From NCBI RefSeq assembly GCF_002563715.1, contig NZ_PDJJ01000001.1, positions 3,534,001 through 3,598,000 of the forward strand: 64,000 bases of DNA. The letters run 5' to 3'. Positions 18,204 through 25,718 of this stretch are shown piece by piece (position 1 is the stretch's first letter; every line of letters begins with the position of its first letter). The notes beneath the pieces are model-generated. The model had not been told where the DNA came from. It ran no database searches and was given only the letters and a program-made list of their open reading frames with translations. Source of the stretch: Isoptericola jiangsuensis. GTDB lineage: Bacteria > Actinomycetota > Actinomycetes > Actinomycetales > Cellulomonadaceae. The position numbers and the translations under genes are program-made.

Positions 18204-18243
18204 CCCCGCTCCCCGGGCACGCAGGGGGCGCCCGGGGCCCGTG

Positions 18244-18280
18244 CACCGGCCCGTCTCGTCACCGACGAGGCGGGCCGGTG
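18244..18280. terminator. Terminator after the fasciclin gene
   Basis: Two long arms (18244-18260 and 18264-18280) pair around a three-base loop with one mismatched position each side. It lies 40 bases after the fasciclin stop. Confidence 0.7.
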
Positions 18281-18294
18281 TCGTGCGCGGTCAA

Positions 18295-18450
18295 CCCCAG
18301 CGTTCATGGTCGGGACGACCTGCACTCGCGAGCTCGCTCCGGTCATCCCCAGCGTTCATGGTCGGGACGACCTGCACTCGCGAGCTCGCTCCGGTCATCC
18401 CCAGCGTTCATGGTCGGGACGACCTGCACTCGCGAGCTCGCTCCGGTCAT
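18295..18450. repeat. Three tandem 52-bp repeats between convergent genes
   Basis: Three essentially identical units (18295-18346, 18347-18398, 18399-18450) sit between the convergent fasciclin and rskA genes. Each contains two small inverted repeats, GGTCGGGACGACC and GCGAGCTCGC. The third copy overlaps the rskA stop codon at 18447-18449, so the array may have grown outward from the 3' end of rskA. Only three units with no spacer/repeat structure, hence not a CRISPR. Confidence 0.9.
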
Positions 18451-19286
18451 CCCTCCGCGAGCACGACGATCGGGTCCGACGTCGGCTGCTCCGAACCGCC
18501 CTCCGGCTCCATCGTCACCGCCACGCCCACGCCCGGGACGTCCTGCACCAGGTGCTCCACCGCGCCGTCGTGCGTGCTCAGCACGCCCGCCGGGGCCACG
18601 GCACCGTCGGCGCCCACGACCCACAGCTGGTAGTCCTGGCCGTCGCCCGGCCCGGGCAGGCCGCTCGCGCTGAACAGGTAGTCGTCGCTCGTCATGAGGA
18701 CCGTCGCCTTACCACCGCCGGCGACCTCACCACGCACGAGGTGCGCCGACGGGTCCGCCATGATCCGCGCGACGGCGTCCGCCCGCTGCTGGAGGACCGC
18801 CTGCTCCTGGCGGGCCTGCACGGCGACCGTGGTCGGCACCGCGACCGCGACCACCGCGGCGGCGGCGGCCGCGACGAACGTCCAGCGCCGCCGGCGCGGC
18901 CGGTCGATCGGCACCACCGCGTCGCCCGCACCGCCGTCGTCGGTCCCGACGTCCGCCGCTCCCCGCGCGTGCGACCCGGCCGGTCGGCCGTCATCGGCGG
19001 ACGGCTGCGCGGTCCCGGGAGCGGGCAGCGGCGCGATAGCTGCGGGGAGCCCTGCGTGGGCCGCGGGCAGTCCCGTGATGCGCGCCATGACGGCGTCACG
19101 GACGGACGCCGGAGGTTCGGTCTCGACGGTGAACGCCGCGACGACGTCGCGGTACTCGTCCAGCGCCCGGCGCGCGGCCGGGTCGGCGGCGAGCAGCCGC
19201 TCCACGGCACGTCGGTCCAGGTCGTCGACCGCGTCCAGCGCGTACGCGGGCAGCAGCTCCCAGGCGTCGCGGGCGTCGTCAGCCAC
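18447..19286 (-). CDS. rskA: Anti-sigma-K factor
   Basis: A 279-residue membrane anti-sigma factor of the RskA type. The N-terminal cytoplasmic part (residues 5-75, WELLPAYALDAVDDLDRRAVE) is the zinc-free anti-sigma domain that holds SigK. A Pro/Ala/Gly linker follows, then one span (about 135-155), and an external C-terminal domain with YQLWVVGADG, a hallmark of RskA C-terminal regions. It starts with GTG inside the last codons of sigK (eight-base overlap), so the pair is translationally coupled. Release probably needs site-1/site-2 proteolysis as in mycobacteria, which is inferred. Confidence 0.9.
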   Translation of the reverse strand: MADDARDAWELLPAYALDAVDDLDRRAVERLLAADPAARRALDEYRDVVAAFTVETEPPASVRDAVMARITGLPAAHAGLPAAIAPLPAPGTAQPSADDGRPAGSHARGAADVGTDDGGAGDAVVPIDRPRRRRWTFVAAAAAAVVAVAVPTTVAVQARQEQAVLQQRADAVARIMADPSAHLVRGEVAGGGKATVLMTSDDYLFSASGLPGPGDGQDYQLWVVGADGAVAPAGVLSTHDGAVEHLVQDVPGVGVAVTMEPEGGSEQPTSDPIVVLAEG

Positions 19287-19863
19287 GGTTCACCCCCAGG
19301 CAGTCGCGCAGGCGGCCGAGGCCGTCGCGGATGCGGGACTTCACGGTCGGCAGGGCGGCGCCCAGCCGGTCGGCGACCTCCCGGTAGGTGCGGCCCCCGT
19401 AGTAGGCGTCCACCACGGCCTCCCGCTGCGTGGGCGTGAGCGAGTCGAGGCAGCGTCGCACCGCGGCGTCCTCGAGGCGGCGCTCCACGTCCTCGGCGAC
19501 GACGTCCCGGTCGGCGCCCGCGCGGGAGCTGTCGACGTCCCGCTGGTCACGGTCGCGGCGGGCCTGCTCCGAGCGCACCCGGTCCACGGCCCGGCGTCGC
19601 GCGAGCGTCACGACCCAGGTGCGCGCCGAGGCGCGGGCCGGGTCGAACCGTGCTGCCGTCTGCCACACCTCGACCATCACCTCCTGGGTCACCTCGGCGG
19701 CGTGGTCGGGGTCGCGCAGCACGCCGAGCGCGGTGCCGTGCGCGACGGGCGCGAGCGCGTCGTACACGGGCGCGAACACCGCGGGGTCGCCGCCGGCGCA
19801 CGCGACGAGCGCGTCGTCGATCGGTGTCGTCCCCGGTGGTGGCACCCGCTCAGTGTGCCGCAC
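19279..19863 (-). CDS. sigK: ECF sigma factor K
   Basis: A 194-residue extracytoplasmic-function sigma factor. Region 2 spans about residues 25-95 with DPDHAAEVTQEVMVEVWQTA (2.1/2.2) and ASARTWVVTLARRRAVDRVR (2.3/2.4). Region 4 is near residues 135-185 with LTPTQREAVVDAYYGGRTYR and the DNA-reading helix ALPTVKSRIRDGL. The GTG at 19863 is the longest start and the GTG at 19845 is also possible. It is followed by overlapping rskA and preceded by its own SigK-type promoter, so it probably activates itself. Confidence 0.9.
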   Translation of the reverse strand: MRHTERVPPPGTTPIDDALVACAGGDPAVFAPVYDALAPVAHGTALGVLRDPDHAAEVTQEVMVEVWQTAARFDPARASARTWVVTLARRRAVDRVRSEQARRDRDQRDVDSSRAGADRDVVAEDVERRLEDAAVRRCLDSLTPTQREAVVDAYYGGRTYREVADRLGAALPTVKSRIRDGLGRLRDCLGVNRG

Positions 19864-19926
19864 CGCGCGTGCGGGGTCGATCTGCGTGCCTTCCGCCGTC
19901 GTCCCGGGCTCTCCGGGACACCAGTG

Positions 19927-19953
19927 GTTCGGCGCCGAGCCGCCCCCGGATGG
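19927..19953 (-). promoter_or_regulatory. Autoregulatory SigK-type promoter of sigK-rskA
   Basis: On the minus strand, CCATCC (19953-19948), a 15-base spacer and CCGAAC (19932-19927), the same as at dipZ and the fasciclin gene. The -10 box is about 64 bases upstream of the GTG at 19863. Confidence 0.8.
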
Positions 19954-19962
19954 GTCCCCCGC

Positions 19963-20023
19963 GTCGAGCGTCTCTGAAAGTCCGGGATCAGGTGCCGATG
20001 CCGGATTTTCAGAGACGCTCGAC
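19963..20023. repeat. Long hairpin repeat, left of the DUF559 gene
   Basis: A 23-base arm (19963-19985), a 15-base loop and a near-perfect 23-base return arm (20001-20023, one mismatch). The core of the arm reads GCGTCTCTGAAAGTCCGG. A nearly identical copy stands at 21061-21119 on the other side of the gene. Confidence 0.9.
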
Positions 20024-20101
20024 GGCGGGGCCTGTGGACGGCTGCGGCGAGCAGACCGCCGGCCTGGTTCGCTGCGTCAGGTGCCCAGCCGTCCCCCCGC
20101 C

Positions 20102-21055
20102 GTGCCCGACCGCCTCCGCGCCCTGGCCACCCGTCAAGAAGGTCTGCTCGCCGTCCGGCAGTGCGTGGCGGCCGGGATGACGCGGGAGCAGGTGGCCGCC
20201 CTGCTGCGCACCACGGACTGGGGACGCCCCGCACGCGGTGTCGTCGACCTCGGCGTCCCGGGAGGGTCCGACGACGTCGAGCACCGTCGACGTCGCGCCG
20301 CGGTCCTGGGGCTCCTCGCGCACCCCGGGTCGGTCGCGACCGGGCTGTGCGCCCTCGTGCTGCACGGGGTGCAGGGTGCTCCGCTCACCGTGGGGCCCGA
20401 GGTGTCGCTGCCGACGGGAGCGCCGCGCCGCGCGCGCACCGGCGTCCGGCTGCGACGCACCTCGATCGCCGAGGCGGTCGAGGTCGACGGGTGGCGGTGC
20501 GTCCCGCCCGGGCAGGCGCTGGCCCAGGCCGTGCCGGAGCTCGGGCGGAGGCACGCCGTCGCCCTCATGGACTCCGCGCTCCACCGGGGTGTCGTGACCC
20601 CTGGCGGGCTCGCGCTCGCGCACCGGGCGTCCCGCGGCCGGCGCGGCGTCGCCCGCACCCACGCCTGGTGGGGTGAGGCGGACGGCCGCGCCGAGTCGCC
20701 CGCCGAGACGTGGGCCCGGCTGTCGTGCCTCGACGCGGGCGTGCCGCCCGACGTCGTCCAGCTCCCGTTCGTCGCGGGCGGCGTCGTCGGGCGGGTCGAT
20801 CTCGCGTGGCGGCTCCCGGACGGGACCTGGCTGCTGGTCGAGGTCGACGGGCAGGACGTCCACGCCGCTCCGGCAGCCGTCTACCGGGACCGTCGTCGGC
20901 AGAACCTGCTGGTCACCCCGCGGACGGTGCTGCGCCGGTTCACCGGGACCGACGCCTGGCACGGTCGGGTGGGCGAGCACCTGGGACGTGTGCTCGACGA
21001 CGCGGGGTGGCGGGCCGGCCAGGTGCGGCCCGACGGCGTCCTCCGCCTGCCGTGA
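20102..21055 (+). CDS. AbiEi-antitoxin-like N-terminus with DUF559 endonuclease-like C-terminus
   Basis: A 317-residue protein of a common but uncharacterised actinobacterial type. The N-terminus (about 5-60, VRQCVAAGMTREQVAALLRT) resembles the winged-helix AbiEi antitoxin domain. The C-terminus (about 215-300) resembles DUF559/Vsr-like nuclease folds, with Asp in GRVDLAWRL, Glu and Asp in LLVEVDGQDVH, and DRRRQNLLV. No toxin partner is adjacent. The gene is bracketed by two near-identical long hairpins, suggesting an insertion unit or strong insulation. GTG start at 20102. Confidence 0.75.
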   Translation: MPDRLRALATRQEGLLAVRQCVAAGMTREQVAALLRTTDWGRPARGVVDLGVPGGSDDVEHRRRRAAVLGLLAHPGSVATGLCALVLHGVQGAPLTVGPEVSLPTGAPRRARTGVRLRRTSIAEAVEVDGWRCVPPGQALAQAVPELGRRHAVALMDSALHRGVVTPGGLALAHRASRGRRGVARTHAWWGEADGRAESPAETWARLSCLDAGVPPDVVQLPFVAGGVVGRVDLAWRLPDGTWLLVEVDGQDVHAAPAAVYRDRRRQNLLVTPRTVLRRFTGTDAWHGRVGEHLGRVLDDAGWRAGQVRPDGVLRLP

Positions 21056-21060
21056 CCGGC

Positions 21061-21119
21061 GTCGAGCGTCTCTGAAAGTCCGGGATCAGGGGCCGATGCC
21101 GGACTTTCAGAGACGCTCG
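21061..21119. repeat. Long hairpin repeat, right of the DUF559 gene
   Basis: Second copy of the repeat at 19963-20023: arms 21061-21083 and 21099-21119 with a 15-base loop that differs by one base between copies. It begins six bases after the DUF559 stop and also lies just after the aroG-type gene stop, so it could terminate both. Confidence 0.9.
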
Positions 21120-21129
21120 GCGACCGGGG

Positions 21130-22251
21130 TCAGCCCTCGCGACGCGCGCGGACGGCCGCCGCGAGCTCGGTGAGGAGCTCGGCGGTGGTGCCCCAGTCCA
21201 TGCACTTGTCCGTGACGGACCGACCGTAGACGAGCTCGTCGAGCGGCGCCGGAGCCTGGGCGCCCGCCTCGATGAAGCTCTCCATCATGAGCCCGGAGAT
21301 GCCGCGCTCGCCGTCGGCGAGGCGGGCCGCGATCTCGCGGACGACCTCGGCCTGGCGCACGTGGTCCTTGCCGGAGTTGCCGTGGGACGCGTCCACGACG
21401 ACCCCGGTCTCGACGGCGCCGCCCAGCCCGGAGGTGCGCGCGGTGGCGAGCGCGGCCGCGACGTCGTCCGTACCGTAGTTGGGGCCGCCCCGCCCGCCGC
21501 GGAGGATGACGTGACAGTCCGGGTTGCCGGCCGTCTTGACGGCGGCGGCGCGACCCTCGGCGTCCGCCCCGAAGAACGTGTGCTCGCTGGCGGCGGTGAT
21601 GCAGCCGTCGACGGCGATCTGGACGTCCCCGTCGGTGGCGTTCTTGAACCCGACCGGCATCGACAGCCCCGACGCGAGCTGGCGGTGCACCTGCGACTCG
21701 GCGTTGCGCGCCCCGATGGCGCCCCAGGTCACGGCGTCCGCGATGTACTGCGGGCTGGTCGGCTCGAGGAACTCGCACGCGGCGGGGACGCCGGCGTCGA
21801 GCACGCCGAGCAGGACCTCGCGGGCGAGGCGCAGGCCGTGGTGGACGTCGTGCGTGCCGTCCAGGTGCGGGTCGTTGATGAGGCCCTTCCACCCGACGGT
21901 CGTGCGGGGCTTCTCGAAGTAGACGCGCATGACGACCACGAGGTCCTCGGACAGCTCGCGGGCGAGCGGCGCGAGCCGACCCGCGTAGTCGAGGGCGGCG
22001 GCCGGGTCGTGCACGGAGCAGGGGCCGACGATGACGACGAGCCGGTCGTCCTCGCCGCGCAGCACGTCGCGGACCTCGCGGCGCGAGGTCGTGACGAGGT
22101 CGCTGCGGGTGGTGCCGAGCGGCAGCTCGGTGCGCAGGGACCGCGGTGCGGGCAGGGGGTCCAGCGCGCGGACGCGCAGGTCGGAGGTCTCGGCCATCAG
22201 CTCAGTATGGTCCGGGCGGGCGTCGCGCGCCGGGGTGGTCGTGGTGCTCAT
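21130..22251 (-). CDS. DAHP synthase, class I (AroG/F type)
   Basis: 3-Deoxy-D-arabino-heptulosonate-7-phosphate synthase (373 residues), which condenses phosphoenolpyruvate with erythrose 4-phosphate as the first step to aromatic amino acids. Type I motifs are visible: VIVGPCSVHDP (metal-binding Cys), MRVYFEKPRTTVGWKGLIND, GARNAES, GFKNATDG and DASHGNSGKDH near the C-terminus. It stands alone, with a 160-base leader region containing a short aromatic-rich reading frame and a hairpin, so attenuation by aromatic amino acid supply is likely. Confidence 0.93.
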   Translation of the reverse strand: MSTTTTPARDARPDHTELMAETSDLRVRALDPLPAPRSLRTELPLGTTRSDLVTTSRREVRDVLRGEDDRLVVIVGPCSVHDPAAALDYAGRLAPLARELSEDLVVVMRVYFEKPRTTVGWKGLINDPHLDGTHDVHHGLRLAREVLLGVLDAGVPAACEFLEPTSPQYIADAVTWGAIGARNAESQVHRQLASGLSMPVGFKNATDGDVQIAVDGCITAASEHTFFGADAEGRAAAVKTAGNPDCHVILRGGRGGPNYGTDDVAAALATARTSGLGGAVETGVVVDASHGNSGKDHVRQAEVVREIAARLADGERGISGLMMESFIEAGAQAPAPLDELVYGRSVTDKCMDWGTTAELLTELAAAVRARREG

Positions 22252-22353
22252 CGGGGCTCCAGGTCGTCGGTGCGTCGGGTTCGGGGCGGGAGGCTGGTCC
22301 GGCGTCGTCGCCGCACAGGACCCGATCCCGACCGGTGGCCCGTCCGACGACGA

Positions 22354-22384
22354 AGGGCCTGGACGCAGACGCGTCCCAGGCCCT
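22354..22384 (-). terminator. Attenuator hairpin before DAHP synthase
   Basis: Arms 22354-22366 and 22371-22384 pair with one bulge around AGAC. The hairpin lies between the aromatic leader peptide (stop at 22411) and the DAHP synthase start (22251), the position expected of an attenuator terminator. Confidence 0.6.
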
Positions 22385-22410
22385 GTGCTGGCTCCGGTGG
22401 AAGGTGTCGG

Positions 22411-22476
22411 TCAGGCGCGAGCCCGCCGAGCTCCCAGCGGAGCCGGCGTAAAGCGCCAATACCAACGGTTGTTCAC
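22411..22476 (-). CDS. Aromatic leader peptide (21 aa) for attenuation
   Basis: A GTG-started frame of 21 codons whose product begins MNNRWYWRF. Trp-Tyr-Trp and Phe within eight residues is the signature of attenuator peptides of aromatic biosynthesis genes: stalled ribosomes on Trp/Tyr/Phe codons would prevent the downstream terminator (22354-22384) from forming. The ribosome site is weak. The reading is by pattern and position. Confidence 0.65.
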   Translation of the reverse strand: MNNRWYWRFTPAPLGARRARA

Positions 22477-22590
22477 GGCGTCGACAGTACGCCGCGACCT
22501 CGTGCTCGTCCAGGCGTGTCCACGATGCGGGCCCGGAACGTGGCCGACGGCACACGCCACGCCCCGGCGGGCGTCGGCTAGCGTCGGGGC

Positions 22591-23088
22591 ATGCCGGTCC
22601 CCGACTTCGTCCTCGCCCTGCGCGCCCAGGTGGGCACCGCCCCGCTCTGGCTGCCCGGCGTGACGGCCGTGGTGCGCGACGACGCGGGCCGGCTGCTGCT
22701 CGGCCGACGCAGCGACAACGGCCTGTGGGCGCTGGTGAGCGGCATCCTGGAGCCCGGCGAGGAGCCCGCCCGCGGGATCGCGCGGGAGGTCCTGGAGGAG
22801 ACGGGCGTCGAGGTGGAGGTGCTGGCGCTGGCCGCGGTGTCCACCACGCCGGAGGTGACCTACCCGAACGGGGACCGCACCACGTACCTGGACCTCTGCT
22901 TCGTGGCCCGCCCCGTGTCGGCCGCCGCGGCGGCGGCCGCGCACGTCGCGGACGACGAGTCGACCGAGGTCGGCTGGTTCGCGCCGGACGACCTCCCGGC
23001 GGACCTGGCGGGCTCGACGCGCCACCGCCTGGGCCTGGTCGAGCGGTACCTCGCGGCCCCGCACGCGGGCACCGTGTTCGTGCACTGA
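22591..23088 (+). CDS. NUDIX hydrolase
   Basis: A 165-residue pyrophosphatase of the NUDIX family. The complete NUDIX box is visible from residue 51 (GILEPGEEPARGIAREVLEE plus TG), with the metal-binding REVLEE. The preceding LWLPGVTAVVRDDAGRLLLG strands and the late WFAPDDLP fit ADP-ribose/NADH-type members, but the substrate cannot be assigned. It converges with the amidotransferase gene. Confidence 0.88.
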   Translation: MPVPDFVLALRAQVGTAPLWLPGVTAVVRDDAGRLLLGRRSDNGLWALVSGILEPGEEPARGIAREVLEETGVEVEVLALAAVSTTPEVTYPNGDRTTYLDLCFVARPVSAAAAAAAHVADDESTEVGWFAPDDLPADLAGSTRHRLGLVERYLAAPHAGTVFVH

Positions 23089-23102
23089 CGGCACGCCGGG
23101 CA

Positions 23103-23834
23103 TCAGCGCCCGTAGCGCGCGACGAAGTTCCGCAGGATCTTCGGGGGCTGGGTGACCCGCCGCGACGAGGCGCGCGCGATGACGGCGTCGGCGTCGCCGG
23201 GCGCGAAGTACCCGTAGTCGCGGTAGACCCGCACGCGCTGGACCAGGCCGTCGAGGTCGAGCTCCGGGTGGAACTGGGTGGCGTACAGGTTGTCCTGGAG
23301 CCGGAACATCTGCACGGGCGACCGCGGCGACAGGGCGAGGCGCACCGCCCCGGGCGGCAGGGTGCGCATCGCCTCCTTGTGCCCGACGAACGCGGAGAAC
23401 GCGGGCGGCAGCCCGGCCAGCAGCGGGTCCACGGCGCCCTCCCGAGTGAGCTCGACGGTGGCGAGGCCGACGTCCTCCCCGAACGTGCGGTCGACCGCTC
23501 CCCCGGCGTACGCGCCGAGCGTCCCGACGCCGTAGCAGGCGCCGAGGAACGGCAGGTCGCGGGCGACGACGACGTCGAGCAGGGCGTTGATCTCCCGCTC
23601 GACGCGCCGCTGGTCCGCGGACTTCTCCTCGTCCGGGTCGGAGAAGTTGTAGGGCCCGCCGCCCACGAGGATGCCGGAGTAGTCGTCGAGGTCGAGGTCC
23701 GGCATCGGCCCGGCCTCCAGCCGCACCCGGTGCAGCTGTGCGGGCTCGAGGCCGCCGAACCGGCACAGCGCCGCGTACTCGGCGTCCGCGGCGTCGTCCT
23801 CCGCCCGCGACGCCAGCAGCAGGAACGGCTTCAT
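23103..23834 (-). CDS. Class I glutamine amidotransferase-like protein
   Basis: A 243-residue protein with the triad glutaminase fold: the nucleophile Cys in FLGACYGVGTLG near residue 100, and the His in QFHPELDLDGL near residue 190 with Glu two positions later. It is free-standing, like GMP-synthase-like amidotransferases that hydrolyse glutamyl compounds. No synthase partner is nearby and the substrate is unknown. Confidence 0.82.
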   Translation of the reverse strand: MKPFLLLASRAEDDAADAEYAALCRFGGLEPAQLHRVRLEAGPMPDLDLDDYSGILVGGGPYNFSDPDEEKSADQRRVEREINALLDVVVARDLPFLGACYGVGTLGAYAGGAVDRTFGEDVGLATVELTREGAVDPLLAGLPPAFSAFVGHKEAMRTLPPGAVRLALSPRSPVQMFRLQDNLYATQFHPELDLDGLVQRVRVYRDYGYFAPGDADAVIARASSRRVTQPPKILRNFVARYGR

Positions 23835-23870
23835 GCCGAAACCCTAGGCCGCGGTCCCCGACGACGCGCG

Positions 23871-23912
23871 GCACGACGGGAGCGGCGACGTGCTCGTCCG
23901 CTCCCGTCGTGC
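23871..23912. terminator. Terminator after the ABC-2 exporter operon
   Basis: A 14-base perfect stem (23871-23884 and 23899-23912) immediately after the permease stop at 23915 on the minus strand. Confidence 0.7.
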
Positions 23913-23914
23913 GT

Positions 23915-24703
23915 TCAGGACCAGCGGAACACGCGGATCGCGATCGGCAGCAGCACCACGGTCCACCCGATCATGACGACCGTCTGGACCAGCGGGAACC
24001 CGGTCTCGAACCAGCCCGTGGTGAGCGCCTGACCGGCGGCGCCGAGCGGCGTGAACTGGCCGACCTGGCGCAGCAGGTCGGGCATGATCGGCCCCGGTGT
24101 CCACAGCCCGGCGAGCAGCAGCATCGGGAAGTACAGGGACATCGCGACCGCGTTCGCCGCGGAGGCACGCGGGGCGAGGGCCGCCACCAGCATCCCGAGC
24201 GCGAACATCGACGTCAGGCCCAGGACGAAGGCGACGAGGACGACTCCCGTCCGGGTCGGCACGGGCACCCCGAACACCACCTGGGCGACGACGAGGGCCA
24301 GCACCACCCCGAGGACGGTCGTGACGGCGTTGATGATCAGGTGCGACACGACGATGCCCTGCGGCCGCATGGGCGTCGTGGACAGCCGCCGCAGCACGCC
24401 CTTCTCGCGGTAGGTCGCGATCGTCACCGGCATGACGGTGAGCGCCGCCGTGCCGATCGCCATGGCGAGCACGGTCGGCAGGTACGTCGCGATCGGGGTC
24501 AGGCCGTACCAGACGGACGACGGCGGCGCGTCGGTGATGGGGTCGCGCATGCCGGGGATGAAGAACCCGACACCGAGCAGGATGATCGTCGGGAACAGCA
24601 TCCCGAAGAACGGTGCGGCGAGGTCCCGTGCCCACACGCGGGCCTCGGTGCGCAGCAGCAGGCCGAATCCCCGCCAGGGGGCGGGTGCGGTGGTCGTGGT
24701 CAC
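23915..24703 (-). CDS. ABC-2 type exporter permease
   Basis: A 262-residue membrane subunit with six predicted spans, working with the ATPase encoded just before it (GTGA overlap). MPVTIATYREKGVLRRL is the cytoplasmic coupling segment typical of drug/antibiotic exporters of the DrrB/YadH type. The substrate is unknown. GTG start at 24703. Confidence 0.85.
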   Translation of the reverse strand: MTTTTAPAPWRGFGLLLRTEARVWARDLAAPFFGMLFPTIILLGVGFFIPGMRDPITDAPPSSVWYGLTPIATYLPTVLAMAIGTAALTVMPVTIATYREKGVLRRLSTTPMRPQGIVVSHLIINAVTTVLGVVLALVVAQVVFGVPVPTRTGVVLVAFVLGLTSMFALGMLVAALAPRASAANAVAMSLYFPMLLLAGLWTPGPIMPDLLRQVGQFTPLGAAGQALTTGWFETGFPLVQTVVMIGWTVVLLPIAIRVFRWS

Positions 24704-25674
24704 GGTCGTCCTCCTTCGGTGGCGGGCTCGACGTCCTGCGTGGCGTACGTCCGGCCGGTCACGGCGAGGAAGACGTCCTCCAGCGACCGGGTGACGGTGC
24801 GGACGTCGTCGGGCACCAGGTCGGCCTCCGCGAGGGCCGGGACGACGGCGAACAGCACGCGGGGCGACCCGGTGACGGCGACCTCGCCGCCCTGGCCCGG
24901 CTCGACCCGGTCGACGTCCGGGTGGGTGGCGGCCAGCGCGGTCAGCACGCCGCGCGCCCGGTCGGCGTCGGCGGCGGGGAAGCGCACGACGACGGTGCGG
25001 TCGTCGTCGAGGTCGTCGATCAGGCCCTGCGGGGTGCCGGACGCCACGACCCGTCCGGCGTCGATGACGACGAGCCGGTCGCAGAGGCGTTCGGCCTCGT
25101 CCATGAAGTGCGTGACCAGCAGGATGGTGACGCCGCGGTCCCGCACCCGCTCCACGAGGTCCCAGGTGGCGCGGCGGGCCTGCGGGTCGAGGCCGGTGGT
25201 GAGCTCGTCGAGGATCGCGACGCGCGGGTTGCCCACGAGGGCGAGCGCGATGGACAGTCGCTGCTTCTGCCCGCCGGACAGCCGCGCGAACTGCTTGTGG
25301 GCGTGCTCGGTGAGGTCCAGCAGCGCGAGGAGCTCGGCAGGGTCCGCGGGGTCGCGGTAGAACCCGGCGAACAGGTGCAGCGCCTCCGACACGGTGATCC
25401 GGTCGTGGAGGGTGGCCTCCTGGAGCTGCACGCCGAGGAGGTCCCGGACGGCCGCCGGGTCGCGCTGCGTGTCGACGCCGAGGACGCGGACGGTGCCGCC
25501 GTCGGCGGCGCGCAGCCCGGCGAGCGTCTCGACGGCGGTGGTCTTCCCGGCGCCGTTGGGGCCGAGGATCCCGAAGATCTCCCCGGGGGCGACGGCGAAC
25601 GAGACGTCGTCGACGGCCACCTTCGGTCCGTAGGTCTTGCGGAGGTTCGTCACCTCCACGACGGGTGCGGTCAT
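24700..25674 (-). CDS. ABC exporter ATPase (DrrA-like)
   Basis: A 324-residue ATPase: Walker A GPNGAGKTT near residue 40, signature LSGGQKQRLS near 138, Walker B VAILDELTTGLDP (DEL instead of the usual DEP) and a switch His in LLVTHFMDEAE. The C-terminal 90 residues form an accessory domain as in DrrA-type exporters. AGGAGG precedes the ATG, and its stop overlaps the permease start. Likely exports a hydrophobic compound, but the substrate cannot be inferred. Confidence 0.9.
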   Translation of the reverse strand: MTAPVVEVTNLRKTYGPKVAVDDVSFAVAPGEIFGILGPNGAGKTTAVETLAGLRAADGGTVRVLGVDTQRDPAAVRDLLGVQLQEATLHDRITVSEALHLFAGFYRDPADPAELLALLDLTEHAHKQFARLSGGQKQRLSIALALVGNPRVAILDELTTGLDPQARRATWDLVERVRDRGVTILLVTHFMDEAERLCDRLVVIDAGRVVASGTPQGLIDDLDDDRTVVVRFPAADADRARGVLTALAATHPDVDRVEPGQGGEVAVTGSPRVLFAVVPALAEADLVPDDVRTVTRSLEDVFLAVTGRTYATQDVEPATEGGRP

Positions 25675-25718
25675 GGTGTCCTCCTGGGACGGGGCGGGCG
25701 GGTCGTGCGGGGACGGGG

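Noticed and set aside
18295-18450. CRISPR array
   Set aside because: The three units are contiguous copies without unique spacers, and no cas genes are near.
20102-21055. Type IV toxin-antitoxin system
   Set aside because: Only the AbiEi-like winged helix is seen, fused to a nuclease-like domain; no AbiEii nucleotidyltransferase gene is adjacent.
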